Shown piece after piece: positions 37,987 to 45,630 of a DNA stretch of 64,000 bases (the stretch's first letter is position 1; every line of letters begins with the position of its first letter). The notes under the pieces were generated by a model. It had not been told where the DNA came from. It saw only the letters and a program-made list of their open reading frames with translations, and searched no databases. The stretch comes from JAANXG01 sp034520625. Lineage in GTDB: Bacteria > Pseudomonadota > Gammaproteobacteria > Arenicellales > JAANXG01. The stretch is taken from NCBI GenBank assembly GCA_034520625.1, contig JAXHNI010000002.1:124001-188000 (forward strand), written 5' to 3'. Both the position numbers and the translations under genes were made by a program.

Positions 37987-38493
37987 CTACGGCACCGCCG
38001 GCAGCGCTGGGGAAGCGATCAGATCGGTGCCTCCGTAATCGATACCGAGCTGCGACAGCGCCGCGGTGACCTGGCCGCGGTGGTGAGTCTGGTGGTTGAA
38101 CAGATGCGTGACCGCAATCCACATGGGAAGGCTTCGCGGCACCGGATTGCGGACACTGCGGTACTCCAAGTCCCTCGCCAGCTCCGCCTCCGTGAGGCCG
38201 GCCGTCCACTCGAGAATCAGGCGGTCGGTGTCCGCCCGGGCCTCCCGTAGCGACGGAAAACCGGCGAACAACTCCTGGTCCAGACTCCGCGCCTCGAACG
38301 GCTCGTGTATGAAACGCCCCAACCAGATCTTGTCCGCGAGCAGCAAATGGTTCAAGGTGCCGTGGATCGAGCCGAAGAACAGGCGCCGGTCGGCTTTCCT
38401 GTCCTCGTCGGACAGGTCCGCGCACGCCTCGTACAGGTTCTCGTTCATCCATTGGTTGTAGCGGGCCATCATGTTCGCGTGCTCAGGGTTCAT
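37987..38493 (-). CDS. DinB/YfiT-family protein, predicted metal-binding four-helix bundle
   Basis: A 168-residue member of the DinB superfamily. The metal-ligand histidines are in place: HGTLNHLLLADKIW (His about 48) and THLFNHQTHHRGQV (His about 130 and 134). It begins NMMARYNQWMNENLYEAC, typical of the family. Members include thiol transferases (bacillithiol, mycothiol) and proteins induced by DNA damage; the thiol or substrate here is unknown. GGAGG 6 nt before ATG 38493 fixes the start. Upstream lies a divergent hpt gene. Confidence 0.88.
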   Translation of the reverse strand: MNPEHANMMARYNQWMNENLYEACADLSDEDRKADRRLFFGSIHGTLNHLLLADKIWLGRFIHEPFEARSLDQELFAGFPSLREARADTDRLILEWTAGLTEAELARDLEYRSVRNPVPRSLPMWIAVTHLFNHQTHHRGQVTAALSQLGIDYGGTDLIASPALPAVP

Positions 38494-38644
38494 CGGTCCA
38501 CCTCCTGATTGTTCCAGAGTTTGCCGGCTGCCGCGGTTCGGCTGCCCCGGCACCGGGACGCCGCCGCTGCATCGGCGCTGCTCGATAGTTCCGAATACAC
38601 TACAATAACGCGTCAATCCTTGTCGTTCATCCAGAGGGGGGAGA

Positions 38645-39184
38645 ATGAACCACGGCGATCCGGAAGTCCTGATTACCGAAGAGGAAATCCGCAAGCGGGT
38701 CGAAGCCTTCGCCGAACAGATTTCGCACGACTATGCCGGCAAGGGTGAGCTCGTGCTGATCGGCGTCCTCAAGGGCGCGTTCATTCTGCTCGCCGACCTC
38801 TCCCGGAAATTGACCATCCCGCACCGGGTCGAGTTCATCGCCGTTTCCAGCTACGGAAAATCCAGCGTATCCACCGGCGCGGTGCGAATGATCATGGACC
38901 TGCGCGGGGACATCGAGAACAAGCACGTGCTCATCGTCGAAGACATCGTGGACACGGGCCACACGCTCCACTACCTCATGTCGCTGCTCAGGACCCGCCG
39001 GCCTGCATCACTGCGCACATGCGCCCTGGTACGCAAGAGCGACCGCGCTGAAGTGGAAGTCCACGTCGATTACCTGGGTTTCGACATCCCCGATGTCTGG
39101 GTGGTGGGCTACGGCCTGGACTATGCGGAGCAGCACCGTACGCTGCCCTACATCGGCGTCCTGCAGCCGCCGGCTGACGGGTGA
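38645..39184 (+). CDS. hpt: Hypoxanthine phosphoribosyltransferase
   Basis: Salvage enzyme joining hypoxanthine (or guanine) to PRPP to give IMP (GMP). The 179-residue protein has the HPRT pattern: LVLIGVLKGAFILLADL (about 37-53), FIAVSSYG.KSS flexible loop (about 65-73), the PRPP loop VLIVEDIVDTGHTL (about 99-112) and PDVWVVGYGLDYAE with base-contact residues near the end. A purine-rich AGAGGGGGGAGA directly before ATG is a strong ribosome binding site. Repeat copy R2 follows 110 bp downstream. Confidence 0.95.
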   Translation: MNHGDPEVLITEEEIRKRVEAFAEQISHDYAGKGELVLIGVLKGAFILLADLSRKLTIPHRVEFIAVSSYGKSSVSTGAVRMIMDLRGDIENKHVLIVEDIVDTGHTLHYLMSLLRTRRPASLRTCALVRKSDRAEVEVHVDYLGFDIPDVWVVGYGLDYAEQHRTLPYIGVLQPPADG

Positions 39185-39293
39185 GCTGGGCACCCCGCCA
39201 TATTTACTGTGACGTCCGTGGTGTTTCAGAGCCGTCAGCGACCGAAACGTTCGTGCAGAGCGTAGCCCGGTTCTAGAAGCGCCGTCGAGGTAA

Positions 39294-39405
39294 GGGCCGG
39301 TGCCGGGGGCCGTCCCCCAGGGCTCTCGAAAACAGGGATGTTTGAGCGAGAGCGTACAGGGACGTATTTACAGCGGCCCTGGGGGACGGCCCCCGGCACC
39401 GGCCC
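39294..39405. repeat. Palindromic repeat, copy R2
   Basis: Same family as R1. Stem arms are GGGCCGGTGCCGGGGGCCGT and its complement at the right end, ending GGCACCGGCCC; the core has AACAGGGATGTTTGAGCGAG and ACAGGGACGTATTTACAGC. The DNA on its left (39191-39293) is collinear without gaps with the DNA left of R3 (40074-40179) over at least 85 bp, so the unit that spread is longer than the hairpin. It occupies the 306-bp gap between hpt and the next phosphoribosyltransferase gene; nothing else is seen there. Confidence 0.88.
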
Positions 39406-39490
39406 GTTCGGGTGGCTGAACCCCTGGATCGTACCAATGCCCGCGGGCCGCCAAAGGGTCCGAATCAGCGGTGGGGTAAACTGGCCTGCC

Positions 39491-40060
39491 CTATCGAAAC
39501 AACACGTCAAGCTCGCGGATCGTGTCTTTCCATCCCGGCTTGTGCTCGCAGATCTCCGCCAAGCTCATGCCTTCGACTTCGTGCGGGAACACCAGCCAGC
39601 GGTCCGTCTCATGGATGAAGAAATCCGGTTTGAGCCCGGTCTCGTTGTTGCCCGGCTTGTAGTACACGGTGGCAATGCGGATATCCCGGGGCAGGTTCTT
39701 CCTGGATTTTCTGCCCAACGCCTTGAGTACTGCCTCGAGACTCCTGCCACTGTCGAAGACATCATCCACCAACAGCAATGAATCGTCCGCATTGGCGCGC
39801 TGGACCAGGTAGTCGAGACCGTGCACACGCACGGACTTGCCGCGCTCCCCGACGCCGGTATACGACGACGTGCGAATGGAGATGTGATCGGTGGCGACGC
39901 CGTAGTATTCCAGGAGCTCCTGGACCACGATTCCCACCGGACTGCCGCCGCGCCATACCCCCACCATGAAATCAGGCCTGAAGTCGCTCTGCAGTATCTT
40001 CGCACCGAGCTTCACCGAGTCCTCCAGCAGCTCCTGGGCGCCGATGTATTTTTTATCCAT
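39491..40060 (-). CDS. Phosphoribosyltransferase (purine PRTase, hypoxanthine/xanthine type)
   Basis: A 189-residue type I PRTase different from the hpt product beside it. It has FMVGVWRGGSPVGIVVQELL (about 31-50), a mobile loop around RTSSYTGVGERG, and the PRPP loop LLLVDDVFDSGRSLE (about 95-109), followed by KPDFFIHETDRWLVFPHE, which resembles xanthine-guanine/hypoxanthine PRTases. Base specificity is uncertain. It has no good ribosome binding site. Copies R2 and R3 of the palindromic repeat lie on either side, which suggests that this short region was shaped by the repeat. Confidence 0.88.
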   Translation of the reverse strand: MDKKYIGAQELLEDSVKLGAKILQSDFRPDFMVGVWRGGSPVGIVVQELLEYYGVATDHISIRTSSYTGVGERGKSVRVHGLDYLVQRANADDSLLLVDDVFDSGRSLEAVLKALGRKSRKNLPRDIRIATVYYKPGNNETGLKPDFFIHETDRWLVFPHEVEGMSLAEICEHKPGWKDTIRELDVLFR

Positions 40061-40179
40061 GCAGTTCTGGTCTACCCCGCCGCTTATATGGTGACATTCA
40101 GAGTATCTCTGAGCCGTTAGGGACCAGAGTGCTTCTGCAGGCCGCAGGCCGGTCAGAGAGCCGGCACCAGAGGATGGGG

Positions 40180-40289
40180 GGCCGGTGCCGGGGGTCAGTC
40201 CCCAGGGCTGTCGAAAACAGGGATGTTTGAGCCAGAGCGTACAGGGACGTATTCACAGCGGCCCTGGGGACTGACCCCCGGCACCGGCC
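40180..40289. repeat. Palindromic repeat, copy R3
   Basis: Arms GGCCGGTGCCGGGGGTCAGT and complement, ending GACCCCCGGCACCGGCC; the core is nearly identical to R1 and R2. The stem differs from R2 at several bases but every change is matched on the other side. Outer arms at about 40142-40161 and 40306-40323 give a full length near 182 bp. It fills the 306-bp gap between the phosphoribosyltransferase start and the LOG gene end, both on the minus strand; no gene is seen there. Confidence 0.88.
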
Positions 40290-40366
40290 TATGCCTCGAG
40301 CGTGGTTCTCAAAGCGGGCCACAGCCCGCCGCCTGCTGGCTCTCGCAATATCAGTGGCGGAATGCA

Positions 40367-40939
40367 CTAGACCGCGTTCCGGACGGTCTGCATTTTCGCG
40401 TGTCGTCGCTGCATATCTTCGAGCAACAGATCCGGGTCGCGCTCCACCAGCATGAACGACCGGTGGGCCTCGGGAACGAATTCCTCGCATACCGTATGAT
40501 CGAGAAAGCTCGTCAGGGAATCGTAGAACCCGTCGATATTGAGCAGCCCGCAGGGCTTGGCGTGGATGCCGAGCTGGTTCCAGGTCAGCACCTCGAAAAA
40601 CTCCTCCAGGGTGCCCAGGCCACCGGGCAGGGCAATGAAACCGTCCGACAATGATCCCATCAACGCTTTTCGCTCGTGCATGCTCTCGACGATGTGAAGC
40701 GCGGTCAAATGCTTGTGGGACAATTCCCGGTCCATGAGCTGCGCCGGGATGACCCCGGTCACTTCGATGCCGAGCTCCAGGGCGGCATCGGCCAACGCTC
40801 CCATTACCCCCACGCTTGCTCCGCCGTACACGACGCTGATGTCCCGCCGCGCAAGCGAAGCGGCCAGCCGCCTGGCCGCTTCCGGATACTCCAGCCCGCG
40901 GCCGGGCCTGGAACCGCAGAATACACAAACCGTTCGCAT
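40367..40939 (-). CDS. LOG-family protein (TIGR00730; predicted nucleotide 5'-monophosphate phosphoribohydrolase)
   Basis: A 190-residue protein of the Lonely-Guy family, which splits cytokinin-like or purine nucleoside monophosphates to a base and ribose 5-phosphate. It starts TVCVFCGSRPG and contains VVYGGASVGVMGALAD (about 38-53), SMHERKALM (about 87-95) and the catalytic PGGLGTLEEFFEVLTW (about 105-120). Start 40939 is placed so that the family N terminus is at residue 2. In non-plant-associated bacteria the role is probably nucleotide turnover; next to two phosphoribosyltransferases this fits. Repeats R3 and R4 flank it. Confidence 0.9.
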   Translation of the reverse strand: MRTVCVFCGSRPGRGLEYPEAARRLAASLARRDISVVYGGASVGVMGALADAALELGIEVTGVIPAQLMDRELSHKHLTALHIVESMHERKALMGSLSDGFIALPGGLGTLEEFFEVLTWNQLGIHAKPCGLLNIDGFYDSLTSFLDHTVCEEFVPEAHRSFMLVERDPDLLLEDMQRRHAKMQTVRNAV

Positions 40940-41112
40940 GGGGCCTGTGTACCATACGTTCCGGCGCGGGCGCCAGCCGCAGTTCCCGACCGGGTTCGAA
41001 AGCCTTCGTGCCAGAACCCGAGCCACGCATCGGCGCGTACTTTCAAATTCTGCCGCGACGCGGCTGTCGGTAGTGGCTCAGTTTGAGAACGCGCGCCGAC
41101 TTTAAGCTGTAT

Positions 41113-41218
41113 CAGGGTCGGAGGGGCGTCCCCCAGGGCCGCTGTGAATACATCCCTGTACGCTCTGGCTCAAACGTCCCTGTTTTCGACAGCCCTGGGG
41201 GACGCCCCTCCGACCCTG
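41113..41218. repeat. Palindromic repeat, copy R4, inside an 18-bp perfect terminal inverted repeat
   Basis: The core is inverted relative to R1-R3 and the stem is completely different (CAGGGTCGGAGGGGCGTC and its complement), yet fully paired. It is enclosed by GGTAGTGGCTCAGTTTGA (41069-41086) and TCAAACTGAGCCACTACC (41233-41250), an exact 18-bp inverted repeat, so the whole unit is 182 bp. No target duplication was found. It accounts for most of the 419-bp gap between the LOG gene start and glycerate kinase; the remainder shows nothing recognisable. Confidence 0.9.
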
Positions 41219-41358
41219 GTCCAATTATTCGTTCAAACTGAGCCACTACCCGGACCCGGTATTACCGAATCGAATTCCCCTTACCGTATAATTATGGTTG
41301 GTGGTGGCCCGTCATTGCCAAACACCTCAGCAACCCTGCTTCCCCGGGGAGTCAGCTC

Positions 41359-42609
41359 GTGTACGCAGACCTGCTCAAGGAACTGTTCAATGCCGCGGTG
41401 ACGGCGGCGTCGCCGGATTCCTGCCTGCCGCCTCACCTGCCGGACCCGCCGCCGGGCCGCACGGTCGTGGTGGGGGCAGGGAAAGCCGCCGCCAGCATGG
41501 CGCGGGCCGTGGAGGATCACTGGGACGACCCGCTGGACGGTCTCGTGGTGACGCGCTACGGGCACGGCCTGCCGCTTGAAAGCATTGAGGTCATTGAGGC
41601 CGGGCACCCGATGCCCGATGACGCGGGCCGCCAGGCCGCGTCGCGCATGCTGGACCTGGTATCGGACCTGGGCGCGGACGACCTGGTGCTGTGCCTGATC
41701 TCTGGCGGCGGCTCGGCGCTGCTCAGTCTGCCGGCCGCCGGAATCAGCCTGGATGACAAGCAGGCGACGACCCGCGCCCTGCTGCGTTGCGGCGCCAACA
41801 TCCGGGAGATCAACTGCGTGCGCAAGCACCTGTCCGCCATCAAGGGCGGGCGGCTGGCGGCGGCCTGCGCCCCGGCACGAGTCGTTACGCTCATGATCTC
41901 GGACGTGCCCGGCGACGACCCGTCCAGCATCGGCTCGGGACCGACGGTGCCCGACTCCACGACCAGGGAGGATGCGCTGGCCGTACTGGGCAAGTACGGC
42001 ATCGAGGCGCCAGGGGCCGTGTTCCGCCACCTGCGGGACGACAATGACGAGACCCCCAAGCCCGGAGACCCGTGCTTCGAGAATACCCGCCACACGATCA
42101 TCGCCCGGCCCCAGGATTCGCTGAACGCCGCCGCGGAAGCGGCGCGCGGCCACGGCTTCGAGCCGATGATCCTGGGTGATCTGGAGGGAGAGGCCCGGGA
42201 CTCGGGACTGATACACGCCGGAATTGCCCGCCAGATTATCCGCTACGGCCAGCCCGCGGCCAGCCCCTGCGTGCTGCTTTCGGGGGGTGAAACCACCGTA
42301 ACGGTTCACGGCGACGGGCGGGGCGGGCGGAACGCCGAGTTCGCCCTGGCGTTGGCCCTGGCCCTCGATGGCCTGGCCGGGGTCCACGCCCTGGCGGCGG
42401 ATACCGACGGCATCGACGGCACGGAGGACAACGCGGGCTGCATCGTGGATCCCGGGGCACTGCAGCGGGCGCGGGACGCCGGGGTGGACGCCGCCGCCTG
42501 CCTCGCCGGGAACGACGCCTACACGTTCTTCGAATCCATCGGCGGGCTGCTCAAGACCGGCCCGACGCGGACCAACGTCAACGATTTCCGCGCAATCCTG
42601 ATTGAATGA
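41359..42609 (+). CDS. Glycerate 2-kinase (MOFRL/DUF4147 family, TtuD/GckA type)
   Basis: Phosphorylates D-glycerate to 2-phosphoglycerate with ATP; older annotations call it hydroxypyruvate reductase TtuD. The 416 residues show the N-terminal DUF4147 domain (TVVVGAGKAAASMARAVE, about 35-52; LCLISGGGSALLSLP, about 112-126; RKHLSAIKGGRLA, about 155-167) and the C-terminal MOFRL domain (VLLSGGETTVTV, GRGGRNAEFALALAL, LAADTDGIDGTED). The start is GTG, with GGGGA upstream. Glycerate can come from glyoxylate, the end product of the purine pathway at 45.6-61.3 kb, but no glyoxylate carboligase is in the window. Confidence 0.92.
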   Translation: MYADLLKELFNAAVTAASPDSCLPPHLPDPPPGRTVVVGAGKAAASMARAVEDHWDDPLDGLVVTRYGHGLPLESIEVIEAGHPMPDDAGRQAASRMLDLVSDLGADDLVLCLISGGGSALLSLPAAGISLDDKQATTRALLRCGANIREINCVRKHLSAIKGGRLAAACAPARVVTLMISDVPGDDPSSIGSGPTVPDSTTREDALAVLGKYGIEAPGAVFRHLRDDNDETPKPGDPCFENTRHTIIARPQDSLNAAAEAARGHGFEPMILGDLEGEARDSGLIHAGIARQIIRYGQPAASPCVLLSGGETTVTVHGDGRGGRNAEFALALALALDGLAGVHALAADTDGIDGTEDNAGCIVDPGALQRARDAGVDAAACLAGNDAYTFFESIGGLLKTGPTRTNVNDFRAILIE

Positions 42610-42610
42610 G

Positions 42611-42680
42611 GTAGGAGGCGAGCCCCTCGCCGATTGCGGCTTCGGGCGACGCCTCATCGGCCAGGGGGCTGGCCTCCTAC
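42611..42680. terminator. 70-bp hairpin between convergent glycerate kinase and patatin genes
   Basis: GTAGGAGGCGAGCCCCTCGC at 42611 pairs with the complement ending at 42680 (GGGGGCTGGCCTCCTAC); the stem is about 24 bp with two mismatches. It begins 1 nt after one stop and includes the other gene's stop, so it can serve both transcripts. The GTAGGAGG edge is REP-like. No T-run. Confidence 0.6.
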
Positions 42681-43711
42681 GGGTCATCGGCGCCGGTTCC
42701 CTGGAACATGGCGCGCAGGTCCACGGTGGATTCCCGACCGATCCGGTCGTGATTCCGATCCATCCATGCCTGCGCGGTATCCCGGCCGATGTCGCGCAGG
42801 TGCTCCAGAAACTGCCACTCGGCATTGAGCTTGGAGGTCGCCCCCAGGGGATTGAGGTGCTCGTGATTGCCGATCATGTGTACCCGCAGCTTGCGGTACT
42901 CGTTTTCATCAAGCTTGCCCCCGTCCACCAGCCGCCGCACGAAGTCGATGGCACGCAACTCGCGGAGCAGGCTGGCGTTGAACGTGATCTCGTTGATCCG
43001 GTTCATGATTTCCTGCGCCGTGACGGGCGTGCCTTTTCGCTCCACGGGGTTGATCTGGACGATAAGGACGTCCGCTGACTCGGTTTCCCGGTTGAAGGGA
43101 AACAGCGACGGGTTGCCCATGTAGCCGCCGTCCCAGTAGGGCACGCCGTCGATCTCCACGGCCTTGAAGATCATGGGCAGACAGGCGGAAGCCATCACCA
43201 TGTCCAGGGTGAGCTCGTTGTGGTCGAACACCTTGACGCGCCCGGTCTCCACATTGGTGGCGGATATGAACAACTTGAGCTGGTCGCAGCCCCGCACCCG
43301 GTCGAAATCCACGTGGCGTTCCACGATGTCCCTCAGCGGGTTGTAGTCCAGAGGATTAAAGAAGTAAGGGGACGTCATGCGCGACATCATCTCCGACCAC
43401 CAGAACCCGGGTGAATAGTCCAGGCTCCAGTTGCCCATGAAGACATCGAATGTGCTGCGCTGTACCGGGCTCCAGTTCGCCACGTCGCTGATGGCGTGCC
43501 ACAGGTCCTGCAACCGCTCCCGGGCGCCGTCGGCGCCGCCGCGCATCAGGCCGTCCGCCAGGGCCACGGCGTTCAGGGCGCCGGCGCTGGTCCCGCTGAC
43601 GGCCTCCACTTCCAGGCGGCCGTCCTGGAGCAGGTAGTCCAGGACGCCCCAGGTAAACGCCCCGTGGGCGCCGCCGCCCTGGAGGGCGAGATTGATGGTC
43701 TTCTTCTGCAT
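42677..43711 (-). CDS. Patatin-like phospholipase
   Basis: Ser-Asp dyad lipid acyl hydrolase, about 344 residues. NLALQGGGAHGAFTWGVLDY gives the oxyanion glycines (about 7-13), VSGTSAGALNAVAL the nucleophile Ser (GTSAG, about 40), and YWDGGYMGNPSLFPF the catalytic Asp (about 190). There is no signal peptide, so it may be cytoplasmic or membrane-associated. The C-terminal third (about 240-344) is charged and without a known motif. Start 43711 is used as the family begins at once; its ribosome binding site is poor. The gap to bdhA is 50 bp, same strand, so lipid/PHB-linked co-transcription is possible. Confidence 0.92.
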   Translation of the reverse strand: MQKKTINLALQGGGAHGAFTWGVLDYLLQDGRLEVEAVSGTSAGALNAVALADGLMRGGADGARERLQDLWHAISDVANWSPVQRSTFDVFMGNWSLDYSPGFWWSEMMSRMTSPYFFNPLDYNPLRDIVERHVDFDRVRGCDQLKLFISATNVETGRVKVFDHNELTLDMVMASACLPMIFKAVEIDGVPYWDGGYMGNPSLFPFNRETESADVLIVQINPVERKGTPVTAQEIMNRINEITFNASLLRELRAIDFVRRLVDGGKLDENEYRKLRVHMIGNHEHLNPLGATSKLNAEWQFLEHLRDIGRDTAQAWMDRNHDRIGRESTVDLRAMFQGTGADDP

Positions 43712-43761
43712 GCAGCGGACCGAACGATTCCGGCCGGGCCGTGAGGCGCGGGAACCGGACG

Positions 43762-44544
43762 CTACTGGGCGGTCCAGCCCCCGTCGATGGAATGCGTCGT
43801 CCCGGTAATATTGCCCGCCGCATCGCCGCACAGAAAGCACGCCAGCTCGGCAACCTCTTCGATGGTGACGAACTTCTTGCTGGGCTGGGCGCGCAGCATG
43901 ACGTCATCGATCACTTCCTGCTCGCTGATGCCGCGCGCCCTGGCGGTATCGGGGACCTGGTTCGCCACCAGGGGCGTCCAGACATAGCCCGGGCAGATGG
44001 CGTTCACCGTGATCCCGGCTTCGGCGGCCTCCAGGGCGACGGTCTTTGTGATGCCCACGATGCCGTGCTTGGCCGCCACGTAGGCTGATTTGTAGGGGGA
44101 CGCCACCAGGCCGTGGGCCGAGGCGATATTGATGATTCGGCCCCAACCGCGCTGCTTCATGCCGGGCAGCGCCGCCTTGATGGTGTGAAACGCCGACGAC
44201 ATGTTGATGGCTATAATCGCGTCCCACTTTTCCTCCGGGAACTCGTCGATGGGCGCCACGAACTGGATTCCCGCGTTGTTCACGAGGATATCCAGCGGCC
44301 CGAGGTCGGACTCACCGAATCCCATCAGATCCCGGATCTCGGAGGGTTTGCTCATGTCCGCCCGCATGTAGAGGGCTTTGACGCCGTAGTCCCTTTCGAT
44401 TCCGCTTCGCTCTTCCTCGACCTGGTCCGCCGGCTCGATACCGTTCATCAGCAGGTTCACGCCCTCCCCTGCCAGACGCTTGGCGATGCCCAGCCCTATG
44501 CCGCTGGACGAGCCGGTTACGAGTGCATTCTTGCCTTTAAGCAT
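43762..44544 (-). CDS. bdhA: 3-hydroxybutyrate dehydrogenase (SDR family)
   Basis: Oxidises D-3-hydroxybutyrate to acetoacetate with NAD+, used in polyhydroxybutyrate or ketone-body turnover. The 260-residue short-chain dehydrogenase shows the cofactor loop VTGSSSGIGLGIA (about 9-21), NNAGIQFVAPI (about 90-100), and the catalytic Ser-Tyr-Lys in NIASAHGLVASPYKSAYVAAK (Ser142, Tyr155, Lys159 approx.). IQFV and the C-terminal GTTHSIDGGWTAQ are characteristic of bdhA enzymes. It precedes the patatin gene on the same strand. Confidence 0.93.
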   Translation of the reverse strand: MLKGKNALVTGSSSGIGLGIAKRLAGEGVNLLMNGIEPADQVEEERSGIERDYGVKALYMRADMSKPSEIRDLMGFGESDLGPLDILVNNAGIQFVAPIDEFPEEKWDAIIAINMSSAFHTIKAALPGMKQRGWGRIINIASAHGLVASPYKSAYVAAKHGIVGITKTVALEAAEAGITVNAICPGYVWTPLVANQVPDTARARGISEQEVIDDVMLRAQPSKKFVTIEEVAELACFLCGDAAGNITGTTHSIDGGWTAQ

Positions 44545-44808
44545 GATGTATACCTGTTCATTGACATTGCTGGTTCGGGAATGAATCCGGTGCGCACGGA
44601 TCCAGGCACTACGTGGACCGGCTGGATCCCGGGATCATAACAGATATGGATGAACACCTCTGTCGCACCGCCCGGTGATGCCCTACAGCCGATGCCGCCG
44701 GGCGGCAACGTCCGGCTATCAACCGGAAGATGCCGGATAGGCACGGCGGTAGCCGATGACTACAATATGCCGGCCGTCGATAACAAGAAACCCCGGGTGT
44801 CTGTACCG

Positions 44809-45624
44809 ATGTACCGCATCGTTCCCGCTCTGTTCGTCGCGTTGGTCGCCTGGGGACAGGCCCTGGCGGATACCTATGCCTTCTCGGCGCCGCCCGGTCC
44901 CGACGCCGGCGAGAGTCGATCCCTGTATGCGCCGCTGATGGACCTGCTCAGCCGCGAAACCGGCGAATCCTTTCTCTACGTGCACCCGGAGAGCCGGCTC
45001 GCCTACCTCAGGGACATGCGCGCGGGGCGTTTCCAGCTGCTGCTGGACGACGCCCATTTCGCGAGCTGGCGCATCACCGTCCAGGAACACGTGCCACTGG
45101 TCACTACCCGGGAGTCGATTACCTTCGTGGCCATTGCCACGAAGGACGGCCGGATCTACAGCAGGGAAGACCTGGTCGGGCGGCCCGTATGTGCCAGGGC
45201 GCCGCCCGATCTCGGCACCCTGGGCTTCCTCGAACAGTTCCACGGCCCGTTCCGGGTGCCGCAGATACTGCCCGTTCCCGATCACCTTGACCGTGTGCAA
45301 AGACTGCTGACCGGCCGCTGCGCCGGCGCGGTTCTGGCGCGTCATCAGTACACGGGCTCGAGTGAAATCCGCGGCGTGGCGGCCCGGCTCAAGATCATCG
45401 CCCAGACGGACTCCTACCCCGGACTGACTCTCACGGCGGATCCGCGCCTGCCGGAGCGCCTGCGCGCGACCGTGCGGAACATCCTGCTGTCGCGCTCCGG
45501 CGGTGCGGCCACCAGGGCGTTGAGAGACCGATACGCCGGCGGCGGCAATTTCGTCGAGGCGAACCCGGACAACTACGAAGGCCTGCACGAAATGCTTCGG
45601 GACTACCCGGGATTCGAGCGCTGA
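44809..45624 (+). CDS. PhnD-like periplasmic binding protein (ABC substrate-binding type)
   Basis: A 271-residue exported protein. ATG 44809 gives a good Sec signal (MYRIVPALFVALVAWGQALA); an ATG at 44767 would leave a charged leader and is disfavoured. The mature part resembles phosphonate-binding PhnD-like proteins: YAPLMDLLSRETGESFLY, LLLDDAHFASWR, LVGRPVCARAPPDLGT and a C-terminal VRNILLSRSGGAATRALRDR. No permease or ATPase is adjacent, so it may be an orphan binding protein or sensor-like component. Ligand unknown. It faces the guaD end of the purine cluster (convergent, 6 bp). Confidence 0.75.
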   Translation: MYRIVPALFVALVAWGQALADTYAFSAPPGPDAGESRSLYAPLMDLLSRETGESFLYVHPESRLAYLRDMRAGRFQLLLDDAHFASWRITVQEHVPLVTTRESITFVAIATKDGRIYSREDLVGRPVCARAPPDLGTLGFLEQFHGPFRVPQILPVPDHLDRVQRLLTGRCAGAVLARHQYTGSSEIRGVAARLKIIAQTDSYPGLTLTADPRLPERLRATVRNILLSRSGGAATRALRDRYAGGGNFVEANPDNYEGLHEMLRDYPGFER

Positions 45625-45630
45625 CCCGGG

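Noticed and set aside
40223..40654. Small open frame beginning MFEPERTGTYSQRPWG inside repeat R3 (a similar one in R2)
   Set aside because: The N terminus comes from the repeat core in each case and then continues into unrelated antisense sequence, so these are repeat artefacts, not genes.
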